Of a stretch of DNA of 64,000 nt, positions 1 through 9,582 are shown piece by piece. The stretch's first letter is position 1; each line of letters starts with the position of its first letter. The translations under genes were made by a program, and so were the position numbers. The stretch lies in NCBI GenBank assembly GCA_942490535.1, contig CALNXQ010000003.1:806001-870000 (forward strand), read 5' to 3'. Origin of the DNA: JAEINY01 sp942490535 (GTDB lineage Bacteria; Bacteroidota; Bacteroidia; Bacteroidales; Marinilabiliaceae). The notes under the pieces are model-generated. The model saw only the letters and a program-made list of their open reading frames with translations, searched no databases and had not been told where the DNA came from.

Positions 1-2
1 AT

Positions 3-1427
3 GATATCGGTTGGTTCAACCCGAGTTGTTATAACAATGGTATGATGGGTTACAAAACCCCCAACATTGACCGGATCGCCAATGAAGGCGCACTCTTTAC
101 CGATTGGTATGGACAGCAAAGTTGTACAGCTGGTAGAGCGGCGTTTATTACCGGTCAAAGCCCGTTTCGTACAGGCCTATTAAAAGTTGGATTGCCGGGG
201 GCAAAAGAAGGCTTATCCGAAAAGGATCCTACCATTGCAGAGCTCCTGAAAAATCATGGTTATAAAACAGCACAATATGGGAAAAACCACCTGGGCGACC
301 TGGATGAAATGTTACCTACAAACCATGGATTTGATGAATTTATGGGTAACCTGTACCATTTGAATGCGGAAGAAGAACCCGAAAGTGCCGATTATCCGCA
401 AAATCCTGATTTCAAGAAAAACTTTGGACCACGCGGGGTCATAAAAAGTACAGCAGATGGTAAAATTGAGGATACCGGACCATTGACTAAAAAGCGAATG
501 GAAACCATTGATGATGAAGTAACAGAGGGTGCCATTGACTTTATGGAACGGGCCACAGAAGAAGAGAAACCCTTCTTCTTGTGGTGGAACTCCACCCGCA
601 TGCATGTACATACACATTTAAAAGAAGAATCAGACGGCGTCACTGGTCTGGGTATTTATGCCGATGGAATGGTGGAGCACGATAAACACATCGGTCAATT
701 GCTTGATAAATTAAAGGAATTAGGTATTGAAGATAACACCATCATCATGTATTCCAGCGATAATGGGGCTGAGATATTCCTATGGCCGGATGGTGGCATG
801 ACCCCTTTCCGCAATGAAAAGAATTCGAACTGGGAAGGTGGATACCGCGTACCAACCCTTATCAAATGGCCGGGTGTGATTGAACCAGGCACTACCTATA
901 ACGATGTGTTTTCGCACGAAGACATGCTACCGACCATTCTGGCAGCTGCTGGTGACCCCACTATTAAAGAAAAATTAAAAAAAGGATATCAGGCAGACGG
1001 TAAGGATTTCAAAGTCCATTTAGATGGTTACAACCTGCTCCCCTATTTTAAAGGTGAAGTAAAGGAGTCGCCTAGAAAAGAATTCTTCTATTGGACCGAT
1101 GATGGAAACCTGGCCAATTTACGTTACGACCGTTGGAAAATGGTGTTTATGGAACAACGGGCGCATGGATTTGAAGTCTGGCAAGAGCCATTAGTAACCT
1201 TACGTGTTCCCAAGCTTATTGATTTGCGTGGTGATCCCTTTGAAAGGGCTGATCACGAAGCTGAAGGCTACAATATTTGGAGGTTTAATCGTGCTTACCT
1301 CATTTTACCCGCTGTTGGGTATGTATCTCAACACCTGGCTACCTACAAAGACTTTCCGCCGCGACAAAAGCCGGGCAGTTTTAACCTGGATCAGGTGTTA
1401 GAAAAATTACAGCAAAATCCGAATTAA
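3..1427 (+). CDS. Sulfatase (arylsulfatase family), 5' end outside window
   Basis: Hydrolyses sulfate esters; the exact substrate cannot be read from sequence. The reading frame is open from base 3 (DIGWFNPSCYNNG...), so the true start lies upstream; the first ATG in the window, at 42, is internal. The formylglycine motif C-T-A-G-R is at bases 123-137, with the Cys codon at 123-125 being the residue converted to formylglycine by a maturase. Further sulfatase signatures follow: YGKNHLGD, the metal-binding SSDNGAE and the EGGYRVP segment. The C-terminal part has no membrane segment. Followed by a HAD-fold lipoprotein gene on the same strand. The missing N-terminus (signal peptide, first DD metal ligands) cannot be judged here. 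High confidence in family, low in substrate. Confidence 0.93.
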   Translation, partial: DIGWFNPSCYNNGMMGYKTPNIDRIANEGALFTDWYGQQSCTAGRAAFITGQSPFRTGLLKVGLPGAKEGLSEKDPTIAELLKNHGYKTAQYGKNHLGDLDEMLPTNHGFDEFMGNLYHLNAEEEPESADYPQNPDFKKNFGPRGVIKSTADGKIEDTGPLTKKRMETIDDEVTEGAIDFMERATEEEKPFFLWWNSTRMHVHTHLKEESDGVTGLGIYADGMVEHDKHIGQLLDKLKELGIEDNTIIMYSSDNGAEIFLWPDGGMTPFRNEKNSNWEGGYRVPTLIKWPGVIEPGTTYNDVFSHEDMLPTILAAAGDPTIKEKLKKGYQADGKDFKVHLDGYNLLPYFKGEVKESPRKEFFYWTDDGNLANLRYDRWKMVFMEQRAHGFEVWQEPLVTLRVPKLIDLRGDPFERADHEAEGYNIWRFNRAYLILPAVGYVSQHLATYKDFPPRQKPGSFNLDQVLEKLQQNPN

Positions 1428-1508
1428 AGCATACAACACTATAAGCTATCACCCGAACCCCAAAGGGATCGGGTGATTTGCTTTCCTCACTATTTTAACC
1501 TAACCTCA

Positions 1509-2546
1509 ATGAAAAAACTAGTAAAACCCAATTTAGTAATAGTGACTGCTTTTTTAGTTGTAATGGCCGCTTGCCATGCGCCCAAGCAAGATAAAACAGC
1601 CGATCCTAAAAAAGATAGTGAAATCCTTCCTTCCTGGAATGACCAAGCAGCCAAACAATCCATTGTCAATTTTGTATCTCAGGCTACTGACATTACGAGT
1701 CCCCATTTTATTCCCCTTTCGGATCGCATTGCTTGTTTTGATAATGATGGCACACTTTGGAGCGAGCAACCCATGTATTTTCAATTGGCGTTTGCCATTG
1801 ACAGGGTGCGGGCATTGGCTCCTGAACATCCCGAATGGAATACCCAACAACCATTCAAAGCCTTGCTTGAAGGAGATCTTAAAACAGCGCTTGCCGACGG
1901 TGAACATGCCATCATTGAAATCGTCATGGCTACCCATGCCGGCATGACCACTGAAGCGTTTTCATCCATCGTAAAAGACTGGATCCAGACGGCCCAACAT
2001 CCTCAAACCGGCAAACTATATAAGGAAATGGTGTACCAACCGATGCTTGAGTTATTGGATTATTTGCGCGCCAATGACTTTAAAACATTCATTGTATCCG
2101 GCGGAGGAGTTGATTTTATGCGCCCTTGGGTGGAAGAGGTATATGGCATCCCAAGCGATCAGGTGGTAGGAAGCTCGGGTAAAGTTAAGTATGAGCTGAA
2201 AGCCGGCCAACCGGTTTTGATGAAACTATCGGAACTTAATTTTATCGATGATAAAGAAGAAAAGCCGGTGGGCATTCATCAATACATCGGTAAGCGACCT
2301 GTGTTTACCGCCGGAAATTCAGATGGTGATTATGCCATGATACAATGGACAACAGCTGGTAGTGGGCCTTGCCTGGGACTATTCGTGCACCATACCGACT
2401 CCATACGGGAATATGCTTACGATCGGAACTCCCCCATTGGCCGATTGAATAAAGGCCTTGACGACGCTGAAAAGCACAATTGGCTGATCGTGAATATGGA
2501 AAAGGACTGGAACGTCATCTATCCATTTCAACAGCCCATGGACTAA
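1509..2546 (+). CDS. HAD-superfamily hydrolase, predicted lipoprotein
   Basis: Predicted phosphatase-type hydrolase anchored to the envelope. I chose ATG 1509 rather than the in-frame ATG at 1473 because it begins a clean lipoprotein signal: MKKLVKPNLV, a hydrophobic run, then the lipobox V-M-A-A-C with the acylated Cys at residue 22. HAD motif I is F-D-N-D-G-T at residues 77-82, with two aspartates for nucleophile and acid/base. Motif II lies in the TFIVSGGG segment, and the acidic motif IV in GNSDGDYAM near the C-terminus. Such lipoproteins are often annotated as haloacid dehalogenase-like or phosphoserine phosphatase-like; the substrate is unknown. It lies 81 bp downstream of the sulfatase gene on the same strand and may share its transcript. 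Confidence 0.85.
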   Translation: MKKLVKPNLVIVTAFLVVMAACHAPKQDKTADPKKDSEILPSWNDQAAKQSIVNFVSQATDITSPHFIPLSDRIACFDNDGTLWSEQPMYFQLAFAIDRVRALAPEHPEWNTQQPFKALLEGDLKTALADGEHAIIEIVMATHAGMTTEAFSSIVKDWIQTAQHPQTGKLYKEMVYQPMLELLDYLRANDFKTFIVSGGGVDFMRPWVEEVYGIPSDQVVGSSGKVKYELKAGQPVLMKLSELNFIDDKEEKPVGIHQYIGKRPVFTAGNSDGDYAMIQWTTAGSGPCLGLFVHHTDSIREYAYDRNSPIGRLNKGLDDAEKHNWLIVNMEKDWNVIYPFQQPMD

Positions 2547-2626
2547 TTGCATTTTGTATTTGGAAAAGCTATTAGAGAAAACCATACGGTAACTATCTTT
2601 TTATCAAAACAGAAGATTCAATCCAC

Positions 2627-3595
2627 ATGTCTATCGCACTTGACACCATAAAGAAGCTTGAAAACAGACTAAATCAGCGTATTCTGGGACAAGAAACCGT
2701 TGTAGAAAAAATGATTACAACACTCCTTGCCGATGGTAACCTACTGCTGGAAGGGCTCCCCGGATTAGCTAAAACACGCGCCATTAAGAGCCTGTCAAAA
2801 GCTTTGGAGCTCCAGTTGAGCCGCATTCAATTCACACCTGATTTGCTGCCTTCCGATATCACCGGCACGGAGATTTACCAACCGGAAAGCGACGAAAAAT
2901 TTGTCTTTGAAAAGGGCCCCATCTTTGCCAATCTGATTCTGGCTGATGAAATCAACCGGGCGCCGGCCAAAGTGCAAGCTGCCTTACTAGAAGCTATGGA
3001 AGAACGGCAAGTGACAGTCTCTGGTAAAACCTACCCCATGGAACCACTTTTCTTCGTGATGGCGACTCAGAATCCGGTGGAACAGGAAGGAACCTACCCT
3101 TTACCGGAAGCGCAACTCGATCGATTCCTTATGAAGGCTGTCATGAACTATCCAAGTAAAAACAACGAACGAAAGGTCATGCAACTCGTGCGGGCGGAAC
3201 AAGCGAATCATTCAAAAACAGAGGAAACGCCACTGGATGCTCAACTCATTTTCGACGCCCGCAAAGAAATTGACGCCATCTCCGTGTCGGAAACAGCCGA
3301 GCGCTATATCGTTGACTTGGTGGATGCCACCCGCTTTCCGGGCGCCTACACAGAGGATCTGGCGGCATGGATACACGTTGGGGTAAGCCCCCGAGCCACA
3401 ATCGCACTGGAGAAATGTGCCCGCATCACGGCCTGGAGAAATGGTCGCGATCATGTGTTACCGGACGATATACGACACGTCGCTCATGACATTATGCGCC
3501 ACCGCATTATGCTCAGTTACGAAGCCAATGCCAAAGGCATCACCACGGATCAGGTGATTGATGAAGTTATTAAAAATGTGGCAATCCTGGCCTAA
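2627..3595 (+). CDS. moxR: MoxR-family AAA+ ATPase
   Basis: AAA+ ATPase of the MoxR group, thought to act as a chaperone or remodelling factor for VWA-domain proteins. Walker A is G-L-P-G-L-A-K-T near residue 45. Walker B and the following segment read L-I-L-A-D-E-I-N-R, and the sensor region contains the MoxR-typical ATQNPVEQEGTYPLPEAQ-like stretch. At 322 aa it is the usual family length. It is the first gene of a six-gene run to 8905. Its stop overlaps the next start by one base (TAATG), so translation is probably coupled. The 80-bp gap upstream should hold the promoter, but I see no convincing box. Confidence 0.95.
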   Translation: MSIALDTIKKLENRLNQRILGQETVVEKMITTLLADGNLLLEGLPGLAKTRAIKSLSKALELQLSRIQFTPDLLPSDITGTEIYQPESDEKFVFEKGPIFANLILADEINRAPAKVQAALLEAMEERQVTVSGKTYPMEPLFFVMATQNPVEQEGTYPLPEAQLDRFLMKAVMNYPSKNNERKVMQLVRAEQANHSKTEETPLDAQLIFDARKEIDAISVSETAERYIVDLVDATRFPGAYTEDLAAWIHVGVSPRATIALEKCARITAWRNGRDHVLPDDIRHVAHDIMRHRIMLSYEANAKGITTDQVIDEVIKNVAILA

Positions 3596-4497
3596 TGTCT
3601 AAATATCCCGAACATATAACCGCCAGCCTGGAGTACCTGATTAAAGAAGGGAATCGCGTCAACATTCCGGGGGTATTACCACGCCGGAGGTTGCACACAC
3701 TACTCAGTGGGAGCCATGCTTCGCTGATGCGCGGTCGTGGTCTCGACTTTGAAGAGGTGCGTCAATACCGAAGAGGCGACGATATCAAAGACATTGATTG
3801 GAAAGTAACCGCCCGCACACAAAAAACGCACATCAAAGTTTACAATGAGGAGAAGGAACGGCCCGCCATGGTACTCGTGGATCAATGCTCGGACCTTTTC
3901 TTCGGATCGGTTCATTTTGTAAAGTCCGTGCAAGCCGCTACGCTAGCAGCCATTGCGGCCTTTGGCACGCTTAAACGAAAAGATCGCGTGGGCGGTATAA
4001 TTGTGGGTGACACAGATACGCAGTTTATTCGCCCCCAAAGAAGCCAGCGAACGGTGCTGCAATTGCTGAATCTACTGGCTGAAGAAAACCAAAAGCTGCC
4101 TGGGGTGAAACAGATGAAAAAAGGAACAGGCCGCCTGGAAAAAGCATTAAATGAGCTGGCCAATTTTGTGGATCACGATTATTCCATCTTCGTCATCACC
4201 GACGTGGCTAAAATAACCGAAACGGCTAAAAAGAACTTAAGGTTAATGGCACGACACAACGATGTCATTCTCATCCACATTTCAGACCCGCTGGACACCC
4301 AACTCCCGCCTGAAAACTGGCTGTTTACAGATGGTGAAATGCAAGTGTACAAAAGCAAAACTGACAAACCATCAAGTGCTCTGACCATAGAGCAATTAAC
4401 CGACGAACTCATTCAATATCGTATCCCCCTGGTACAGATAACAACGGAAAAAGCTGTCATGACGCAGATCATTGAAATAATTGGACAACTGCTATGA
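3595..4497 (+). CDS. DUF58 domain protein
   Basis: Conserved second member of MoxR/Bat operons, with a VWA-like fold in its C-terminal half. The DUF58 signature is clear: RGLDFEEVRQYRRGDD, then DIDWKVTAR and HIKVYNEEKERP (residues about 48-90). After that comes a VWA-like segment beginning MVLVDQCSD. No signal peptide or membrane segment, so cytosolic. It overlaps moxR by one base and the next gene by four (ATGA), which fits an operon with coupled translation. The biochemical role of DUF58 is not established; in this context it is taken to work with MoxR on the membrane VWA proteins. Confidence 0.93.
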   Translation: MSKYPEHITASLEYLIKEGNRVNIPGVLPRRRLHTLLSGSHASLMRGRGLDFEEVRQYRRGDDIKDIDWKVTARTQKTHIKVYNEEKERPAMVLVDQCSDLFFGSVHFVKSVQAATLAAIAAFGTLKRKDRVGGIIVGDTDTQFIRPQRSQRTVLQLLNLLAEENQKLPGVKQMKKGTGRLEKALNELANFVDHDYSIFVITDVAKITETAKKNLRLMARHNDVILIHISDPLDTQLPPENWLFTDGEMQVYKSKTDKPSSALTIEQLTDELIQYRIPLVQITTEKAVMTQIIEIIGQLL

Positions 4498-4952
4498 ACC
4501 AAACAAATGACCTCTTGCTGGCGCCTCCTTATGAACCCGCTGCACCTGTTATGAGTTTTCTTGAACCAGGCTGGATGGCGGTTTATGTGGCATTGGCGAT
4601 CATCCTGCTTTTCATCGCGGCTCGGATGGTTCACCACTACCGGAAAAACGCCTACCGTCGAACAGCCATCAGAGCGTTACATGCACTTTCGCTTTCGGAG
4701 CCGTCATCACTCCTGAAAGCCATGGCCATCTTAAAAAGTACAGCTATGAAAAGCTATGGCCGAGTGCCCCTGGCTCATTTAACAGGCACGGCCCTTTTTG
4801 GTTATTTTAACCGGATATATCCGGCATTTGACCCACACATCGTGCAGCAGGTGACCCTTGCGATCTATTCAGATACTCCTGGATTAATGCGTGAAGCATA
4901 CCTGCAATTTATTAAACAATCGCAAAAATGGATTCGTAAGCATGACATTTGA
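4494..4952 (+). CDS. DUF4381-like single-TM protein of Bat operon
   Basis: 152-aa protein with one membrane segment near the N-terminus (WMAVYVALAIILLFIAARM) followed by a basic stretch (VHHYRKNAYRRTAIRALHAL) and a helical cytosolic domain. Position between the DUF58 gene and a VWA gene, size and topology match DUF4381 proteins of Bat operons. Starts inside the end of the DUF58 gene (ATGA overlap) and itself overlaps the next start at 4942. Function unknown; probably an assembly partner of the membrane VWA proteins. Confidence 0.82.
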   Translation: MNQTNDLLLAPPYEPAAPVMSFLEPGWMAVYVALAIILLFIAARMVHHYRKNAYRRTAIRALHALSLSEPSSLLKAMAILKSTAMKSYGRVPLAHLTGTALFGYFNRIYPAFDPHIVQQVTLAIYSDTPGLMREAYLQFIKQSQKWIRKHDI

Positions 4953-5919
4953 ATTAGCATATCCCTGGATATTTTACTTGACTCCACTTCCGCTCATTAT
5001 TTACGGGCTGCTGTCACCCCTGCGTAAGCGTGAAAAAGCCTTAAAAACACCTCATTATTTCCGGGAACTGGAAACTCAAAAAGCGCAAAAAGCCGCGTGG
5101 ATCAGCCCCCGTAAAATTTGGGCCTGGTTGTCACTTTCCGTTGCCTGGTTAGGAATTCTGGCCACCCTTTCGTCGCCTCAATTAACGAATCCTCCTCAGA
5201 AAATTATTAAAGTAAGCAGGAATTTCATGATTGCAGCCGACATCTCTTTTAGTATGGACCGGCGCGATTGGGTGGTGGATGAGGAACGAATGACCAGATG
5301 GGAGGCTGTAAAAATGGTGATGAAAGAATTTGTTGCCCGAAGACCCAGCGACCGTATCGGCCTGATTTTCTTTGGCACCAATGCCTATTTGCAATCCCCC
5401 TTTACCAACGATCTTGAACTGATCCAGTGGCAATTGGATCAAACACAAGTCGGGATGGCAGGTCAAATGACCGGCATTGGCAATGCCCTGGGTTTGGCTA
5501 TGGATGTGTTTTCACGCGATACGATACCTGAAAAAGTGATGATCCTGCTGACGGATGGTGTCGATGACGGAACCGGTGTAAATCCACTGGATGCCGCTAT
5601 GATAGCCGCTGAAGACAGTATTAAATTATACACCCTGGGAATAGGTGATCCCTCTGAAACGGGTGCTGACCTCGATGAAGCCACTTTAATCAAAATGGCT
5701 GAATTAACCGGAGGACAATACTTTCGAGCCATGGACGAAGCTCAGCTGGAGGCCGTGTACAATACCCTTGATCATCTCGAACCGGTTGAATATGAAGAAG
5801 ACACCTACCGACCTGTTCAACTGCTATATGCCTACCCGTTGATTTTTACCATTGGATGGTCACTGTTGTTTCTATTTTTCATTTCCATTTCAAACCTGAT
5901 TAAAACACGACGGGCATGA
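4942..5919 (+). CDS. batA: BatA-like VWA-domain membrane protein
   Basis: Membrane-anchored von Willebrand A protein. I place the start at ATG 4942 (MTFELAYPW) rather than the earlier in-frame ATG at 4891, because it gives the typical BatA N-terminus: a short hydrophobic hairpin (IFYLTPLPLIIYGLL), a second membrane segment (residues about 60-78), then the VWA domain. The metal-ion site is intact: D-I-S-F-S at residues 100-104, with a downstream L-L-T-D-G-V-D-D segment. A last TM segment (LIFTIGWSLLFLFFISIS) ends the protein. It overlaps both neighbours, 11 bp upstream and 4 bp downstream. Role inferred from family: part of the Bat complex linked to aerotolerance or envelope stress. Confidence 0.92.
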   Translation: MTFELAYPWIFYLTPLPLIIYGLLSPLRKREKALKTPHYFRELETQKAQKAAWISPRKIWAWLSLSVAWLGILATLSSPQLTNPPQKIIKVSRNFMIAADISFSMDRRDWVVDEERMTRWEAVKMVMKEFVARRPSDRIGLIFFGTNAYLQSPFTNDLELIQWQLDQTQVGMAGQMTGIGNALGLAMDVFSRDTIPEKVMILLTDGVDDGTGVNPLDAAMIAAEDSIKLYTLGIGDPSETGADLDEATLIKMAELTGGQYFRAMDEAQLEAVYNTLDHLEPVEYEEDTYRPVQLLYAYPLIFTIGWSLLFLFFISISNLIKTRRA

Positions 5920-7601
5920 ACCAGATGTGGCATGACGTACTAGCATTTGATTTCAGTGCATTCTCCTTTATCCGTCCGCAAGGCCTGTGGTTATTTATCC
6001 TGTTGGGGGTGTGGGTGCTCATTCATCTGTTTAGTCTCAAACAAAAAAACAACTGGCAAAAACACATTGCGCCCTCCCTACAGCCGTATATCATAACGCG
6101 TGGCAGCACATGGCGTAATCAATTCCCATTTATTGGTTTTCTGGTGGCGCTCGTCTGTGGTGTTATCGCTTTGTCCGGCCCCAGTTGGCAAAAAGAAGAA
6201 TTACCTGAATCAAAGGTTTCCGCAAAACTCTACATCGGATTGAGTTTATCACCCACCATGCTATGCACAGACTTGCAACCCAACCGCCTGGAGCGGGCTA
6301 AACTAAAAATTGAAGCTTTGCTTAAGGCTAATCCGGGTATTGCTGCGGGTATTTATGTGTATGCCGGAACCCCCCATTTGCTTTTACCACCAACCACCGA
6401 TTATGTATTAATCAATCAGCAACTGGAAAATCTGCATCCCAATATGATGCCATTGAAGGGGAATAATACCAGCCTTTTGTTTCAACAGCTCGATAGTACC
6501 TTTCAAAAATTACAGGCGCCGAGCACCTTTGTGTGGATAACAGATGAAATAAACGAACAGGAGCTGAGTTGGCTTGAACGCTTTACCGCCCGCACACCCC
6601 AACGGGTAGAGATGATTCCGGTAAGTACTCCGGGTGGAGCACTGATTCCGGGTACGTCCATACGGTCAGCCCTCAACACAAAGGCAATGGCCGCACTGCA
6701 AAACATCAAAAATGTGACCCTTAATAATTTGACCCTGGATGATTCAGATGTGGAAGCTCTTGCGAAACGAATCGCTGCCACACGCGATTTTTACCTGGAT
6801 CCGGCGGATCAAAGCGAACAAAGGCGAGACATGGGCTTAATTTTCATTTGGCCCATGCTCGTACTTATTGCCATTTCGTTTCGTAAAGGAGCGGTTATTT
6901 ACGGGGTCCTATTTTTTATGCTCATTCAAACCGGATGCAGCTACAACCAGTCAGGCGCAGAACTTTGGTATTCACGCGACAAAATTGGGTATGAATACTA
7001 TCAGGCCGGCGACTTTGAAAAAGCGCTGGAATACCTGGAAGATACAGCCTATCGCGCCCTCTGCTTTTACCATCTGGGTGATTACCTGGCAGCGGCAGAG
7101 CTGTCTCGCCATGATTCATCGGCCACAGGCAAATACAATCTTGGCCTGGCCTTATTCAATCTTGGCCTGTATGAAGAAGCCGCCAAAGCTTTTGAGGAAG
7201 CGCACCAGTTAAATCCCAACCTGAAAAGTGCCCATGAAGCAGCCTTAACAGCCACCCAATATGCAACAGAAAACACCCCTGCAAAGGTGCAAGAGGAGCG
7301 AAAAAAGAAAATCACCGGTACCGAGATCGTTGAAGACATAGGCAAAAGTGAAGAATTATCTTCCGACCAATTCGATAAAAAAGATGACAAAGACGATCCC
7401 AACGCAGCTAAGAATAAAAATCAAATGGATAGCGGCGAACGGACAGGTGAAGAGTCCGAAAAACCGGATTTCTCAGAAGAGCCAGAGGAGCAAATGGAAT
7501 CAATAAATATTCTACTGAAGAAAACAGCAGCTGATCCATCTGATTTTTTAAGAAAACGGTTTAAGATGCAAAAGGACGTGTATTACCCCAATGAAAAATA
7601 A
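5916..7601 (+). CDS. BatB/BatC-like fusion: degenerate VWA domain plus TPR repeats
   Basis: 561-aa protein that combines what are often two genes. Residues 1-100 hold two TM segments (GLWLFILLGVWVLIHLF and FIGFLVALVCGVIALSG). The VWA-like domain that follows has lost the MIDAS motif: where D-x-S-x-S is expected the sequence reads G-L-S-L-S-P-T. A TM stretch (WPMLVLIAIS to LFFMLIQTGC) comes next, then TPR units (IGYEYYQAGDFEKALEYL, YNLGLALFNLGLYEEAAKAF). The tail is highly charged and rich in Lys, Asp and Glu, like the BatC tail. It sits between BatA-like and BatD-like genes with 4-bp and 8-bp spacing, so membership of the complex is secure, but metal binding by this VWA domain is doubtful. 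Confidence 0.85.
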   Translation: MNQMWHDVLAFDFSAFSFIRPQGLWLFILLGVWVLIHLFSLKQKNNWQKHIAPSLQPYIITRGSTWRNQFPFIGFLVALVCGVIALSGPSWQKEELPESKVSAKLYIGLSLSPTMLCTDLQPNRLERAKLKIEALLKANPGIAAGIYVYAGTPHLLLPPTTDYVLINQQLENLHPNMMPLKGNNTSLLFQQLDSTFQKLQAPSTFVWITDEINEQELSWLERFTARTPQRVEMIPVSTPGGALIPGTSIRSALNTKAMAALQNIKNVTLNNLTLDDSDVEALAKRIAATRDFYLDPADQSEQRRDMGLIFIWPMLVLIAISFRKGAVIYGVLFFMLIQTGCSYNQSGAELWYSRDKIGYEYYQAGDFEKALEYLEDTAYRALCFYHLGDYLAAAELSRHDSSATGKYNLGLALFNLGLYEEAAKAFEEAHQLNPNLKSAHEAALTATQYATENTPAKVQEERKKKITGTEIVEDIGKSEELSSDQFDKKDDKDDPNAAKNKNQMDSGERTGEESEKPDFSEEPEEQMESINILLKKTAADPSDFLRKRFKMQKDVYYPNEK

Positions 7602-7609
7602 ACTTTGAC

Positions 7610-8905
7610 GTGAAACAGCTAATCCTTATACTCCTATTCCTTTGTGCAGTGAACGGCCTGACACGGGCCCAAAAAACATTTGCCACCGTAGAACTCAGCC
7701 GTAAAGCCGTGTATCCCGGGGAACCATTCCAATTAACCGTAACAACCTATACATCGACCTATTATTTATCCCCCATCACGTTTCAGGATTTCAGGGTTCC
7801 CAATGCCTTTACCATATCATTCAGTCGCACACTGAGTGCCATAAAAAGAATAGATGGCCAACAATATGCAACGCTCCAGTTTTTCATACAAGTATATCCC
7901 CTTGAATCGGGTATGCTGGAAATACCATCCCTAAACCTGAGTTTTCAATCTCCCCCTGAGGGTGATTATAAGGGGAAAGCACAACAAATTGAAACCCAAG
8001 CGACCCGCATCACCATAAAACCCATCCCCGATAAAAGCATCGTGAAACCCTGGTTTGTGAGCAACAATGTAACGCTTAGTGACCAGTGGAGTCGTTCACC
8101 CCAAACCTACAAGGTGGGTGATGTCATTGAAAGACAAGTGTTGGTTAAAGCCTATGGCACCTTGCCTCAGTTTATCCCGGAACTTAATTTTGAATCGGCT
8201 GAACACCTGGAAATTTATCCAAAAACAGCGGAGTTATTGGATAAAAGAAATGATGAACAGGCCATTGGATGGAAAACGCAACGCGTTCTGTACTTATTAA
8301 CAAAAGCAGGGGATGTGGTAATTCCTGCTTTAGAAATCAACTGGTTTAATCCGCTCTCCAGCAAAGCTAATCAAACTAAAATTGAAGCCAAAACCATTGA
8401 GGTGTTGCCCAATGAAAATCTGGGAATTCTGGAGTCCATAAGAGATAGTTTAAATGTCCATGATACCAGTAATACCACCATCGCCCCCCCGGATAAAACA
8501 AACTACCGTCAAATAACCCTGCTCGCAAGCTTACTTTTAATCGCATTATTTTTAGGCTGGAAAGGGATAAAATACCTGTTACGGTTACAAGCTAAGATTC
8601 AGGAAAAACAAAGAAACTACCGAAAAAGTGCCGACTGGCAGTATGCGCAAATTTTCAAAAGCACACATTCAGCCACGCAGGTGCTCAATGCCATTAATAC
8701 GTGGTGGGATCTAGAGCGCAATGGCAATCAGCCCGCTTCCATTAGCGAAGCACTACAAGAAAGTCCCCAGCTTGACACCTGGTTGGAGATCCAGGAGATG
8801 AAAGCCAAACCCAGTAAGAAGGACTTGAAAACCTTAATGATGGAGTTACGCCGGCTGGTGAAAAGAAAAGATACACAAGTCAATGCCTTTTCAATAAATC
8901 CATAG
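7610..8905 (+). CDS. batD: BatD-like (oxygen tolerance) membrane protein
   Basis: Last gene of the Bat operon. The start codon is GTG at 7610; it gives a clean signal peptide (MKQLILILLFLCAVNG, cleavage near TRAQ). The extracytoplasmic region is rich in beta strands and resembles the BatD fold (AVYPGEPFQLTVTTYTSTY; YKVGDVIERQVLVKAYG). A TM segment near residue 300 (ITLLASLLLIALFLGW) is followed by a basic cytosolic tail of about 110 aa. Length 431 aa fits the family. Only 8 bp separate it from the preceding gene. No clear terminator is visible in the 200 bp that follow. Confidence 0.88.
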   Translation: MKQLILILLFLCAVNGLTRAQKTFATVELSRKAVYPGEPFQLTVTTYTSTYYLSPITFQDFRVPNAFTISFSRTLSAIKRIDGQQYATLQFFIQVYPLESGMLEIPSLNLSFQSPPEGDYKGKAQQIETQATRITIKPIPDKSIVKPWFVSNNVTLSDQWSRSPQTYKVGDVIERQVLVKAYGTLPQFIPELNFESAEHLEIYPKTAELLDKRNDEQAIGWKTQRVLYLLTKAGDVVIPALEINWFNPLSSKANQTKIEAKTIEVLPNENLGILESIRDSLNVHDTSNTTIAPPDKTNYRQITLLASLLLIALFLGWKGIKYLLRLQAKIQEKQRNYRKSADWQYAQIFKSTHSATQVLNAINTWWDLERNGNQPASISEALQESPQLDTWLEIQEMKAKPSKKDLKTLMMELRRLVKRKDTQVNAFSINP

Positions 8906-9123
8906 AATAAATATCCATACCCTAAATTAAAAAAAACATGACAAACGTGAATTACAGCCACCTCCATTGGCATGAATTTACATCTATGACAGCTATCACC
9001 GTTTCCTGCAGGACTGTATAAATATTTCAAATGCGCAATGGAGCTTCTGAACTTACTTCATTAAGGGCAAACACCATGCAAACAGGGATTCAGAGACCGA
9101 CAATAGTCTCTAGAAGACCCCTA

Positions 9124-9582
9124 CTAGGAGCCAAACCTCTGCCGTTCACACATTTCACACATCAACAAATCAAATGCCGGCAACAAGGCCTGCTCAATCA
9201 GTTCCGGCACCCGGATTGGTTTGCGCGTTTGACTTTCGACAAAAACCACCGTAGATGTAGCCGTACAAACTTTCTCCTGCATTTCATTGGTAATTTCAAA
9301 TTCAAACCGGAAACGCACCACCGGCATCTCCTTAATAGTAGTAGTGATGATTAGCTTTTCATCGTAATGAGCCGGTTTCAAATACTTCAAATTCATCTCA
9401 ATGACCGGCAACATGATGTTGTTCTCATCCAATATGCTGTCGCAGATGCCAAACTTTCGTAACAGTTCTGTTCTGGCTTGATGACAATAGGCCACATAAT
9501 TAGCATGGTACACATAGCCCATTTGATCCACTTCACCGTAACGCGGCCGTATTTCTAAACTATCAGTAATCATATTTCTCAT
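9124..9582 (-). CDS. Acyl-CoA thioesterase, hot-dog fold (4HBT/YbgC-like)
   Basis: 152-aa single-domain hot-dog thioesterase that hydrolyses acyl-CoA or a related thioester. The N-terminal active-site segment R-Y-G-E-V-D-Q-M-G-Y-V-Y-H-A-N-Y carries the Asp, Gly and His-Ala-Asn-Tyr pattern of the 4-hydroxybenzoyl-CoA thioesterase/YbgC group. No signal peptide or TM segment. It is alone on the minus strand between the Bat operon and the tRNA-Arg. An alternative start three codons downstream (ATG of MITDSL) is possible. Substrate unknown. Confidence 0.88.
   Translation of the reverse strand: MRNMITDSLEIRPRYGEVDQMGYVYHANYVAYCHQARTELLRKFGICDSILDENNIMLPVIEMNLKYLKPAHYDEKLIITTTIKEMPVVRFRFEFEITNEMQEKVCTATSTVVFVESQTRKPIRVPELIEQALLPAFDLLMCEMCERQRFGS

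Noticed and set aside
9031..9354. 107-codon plus-strand frame
   Set aside because: Runs antisense over the thioesterase gene, whose active-site motifs are clear on the minus strand.
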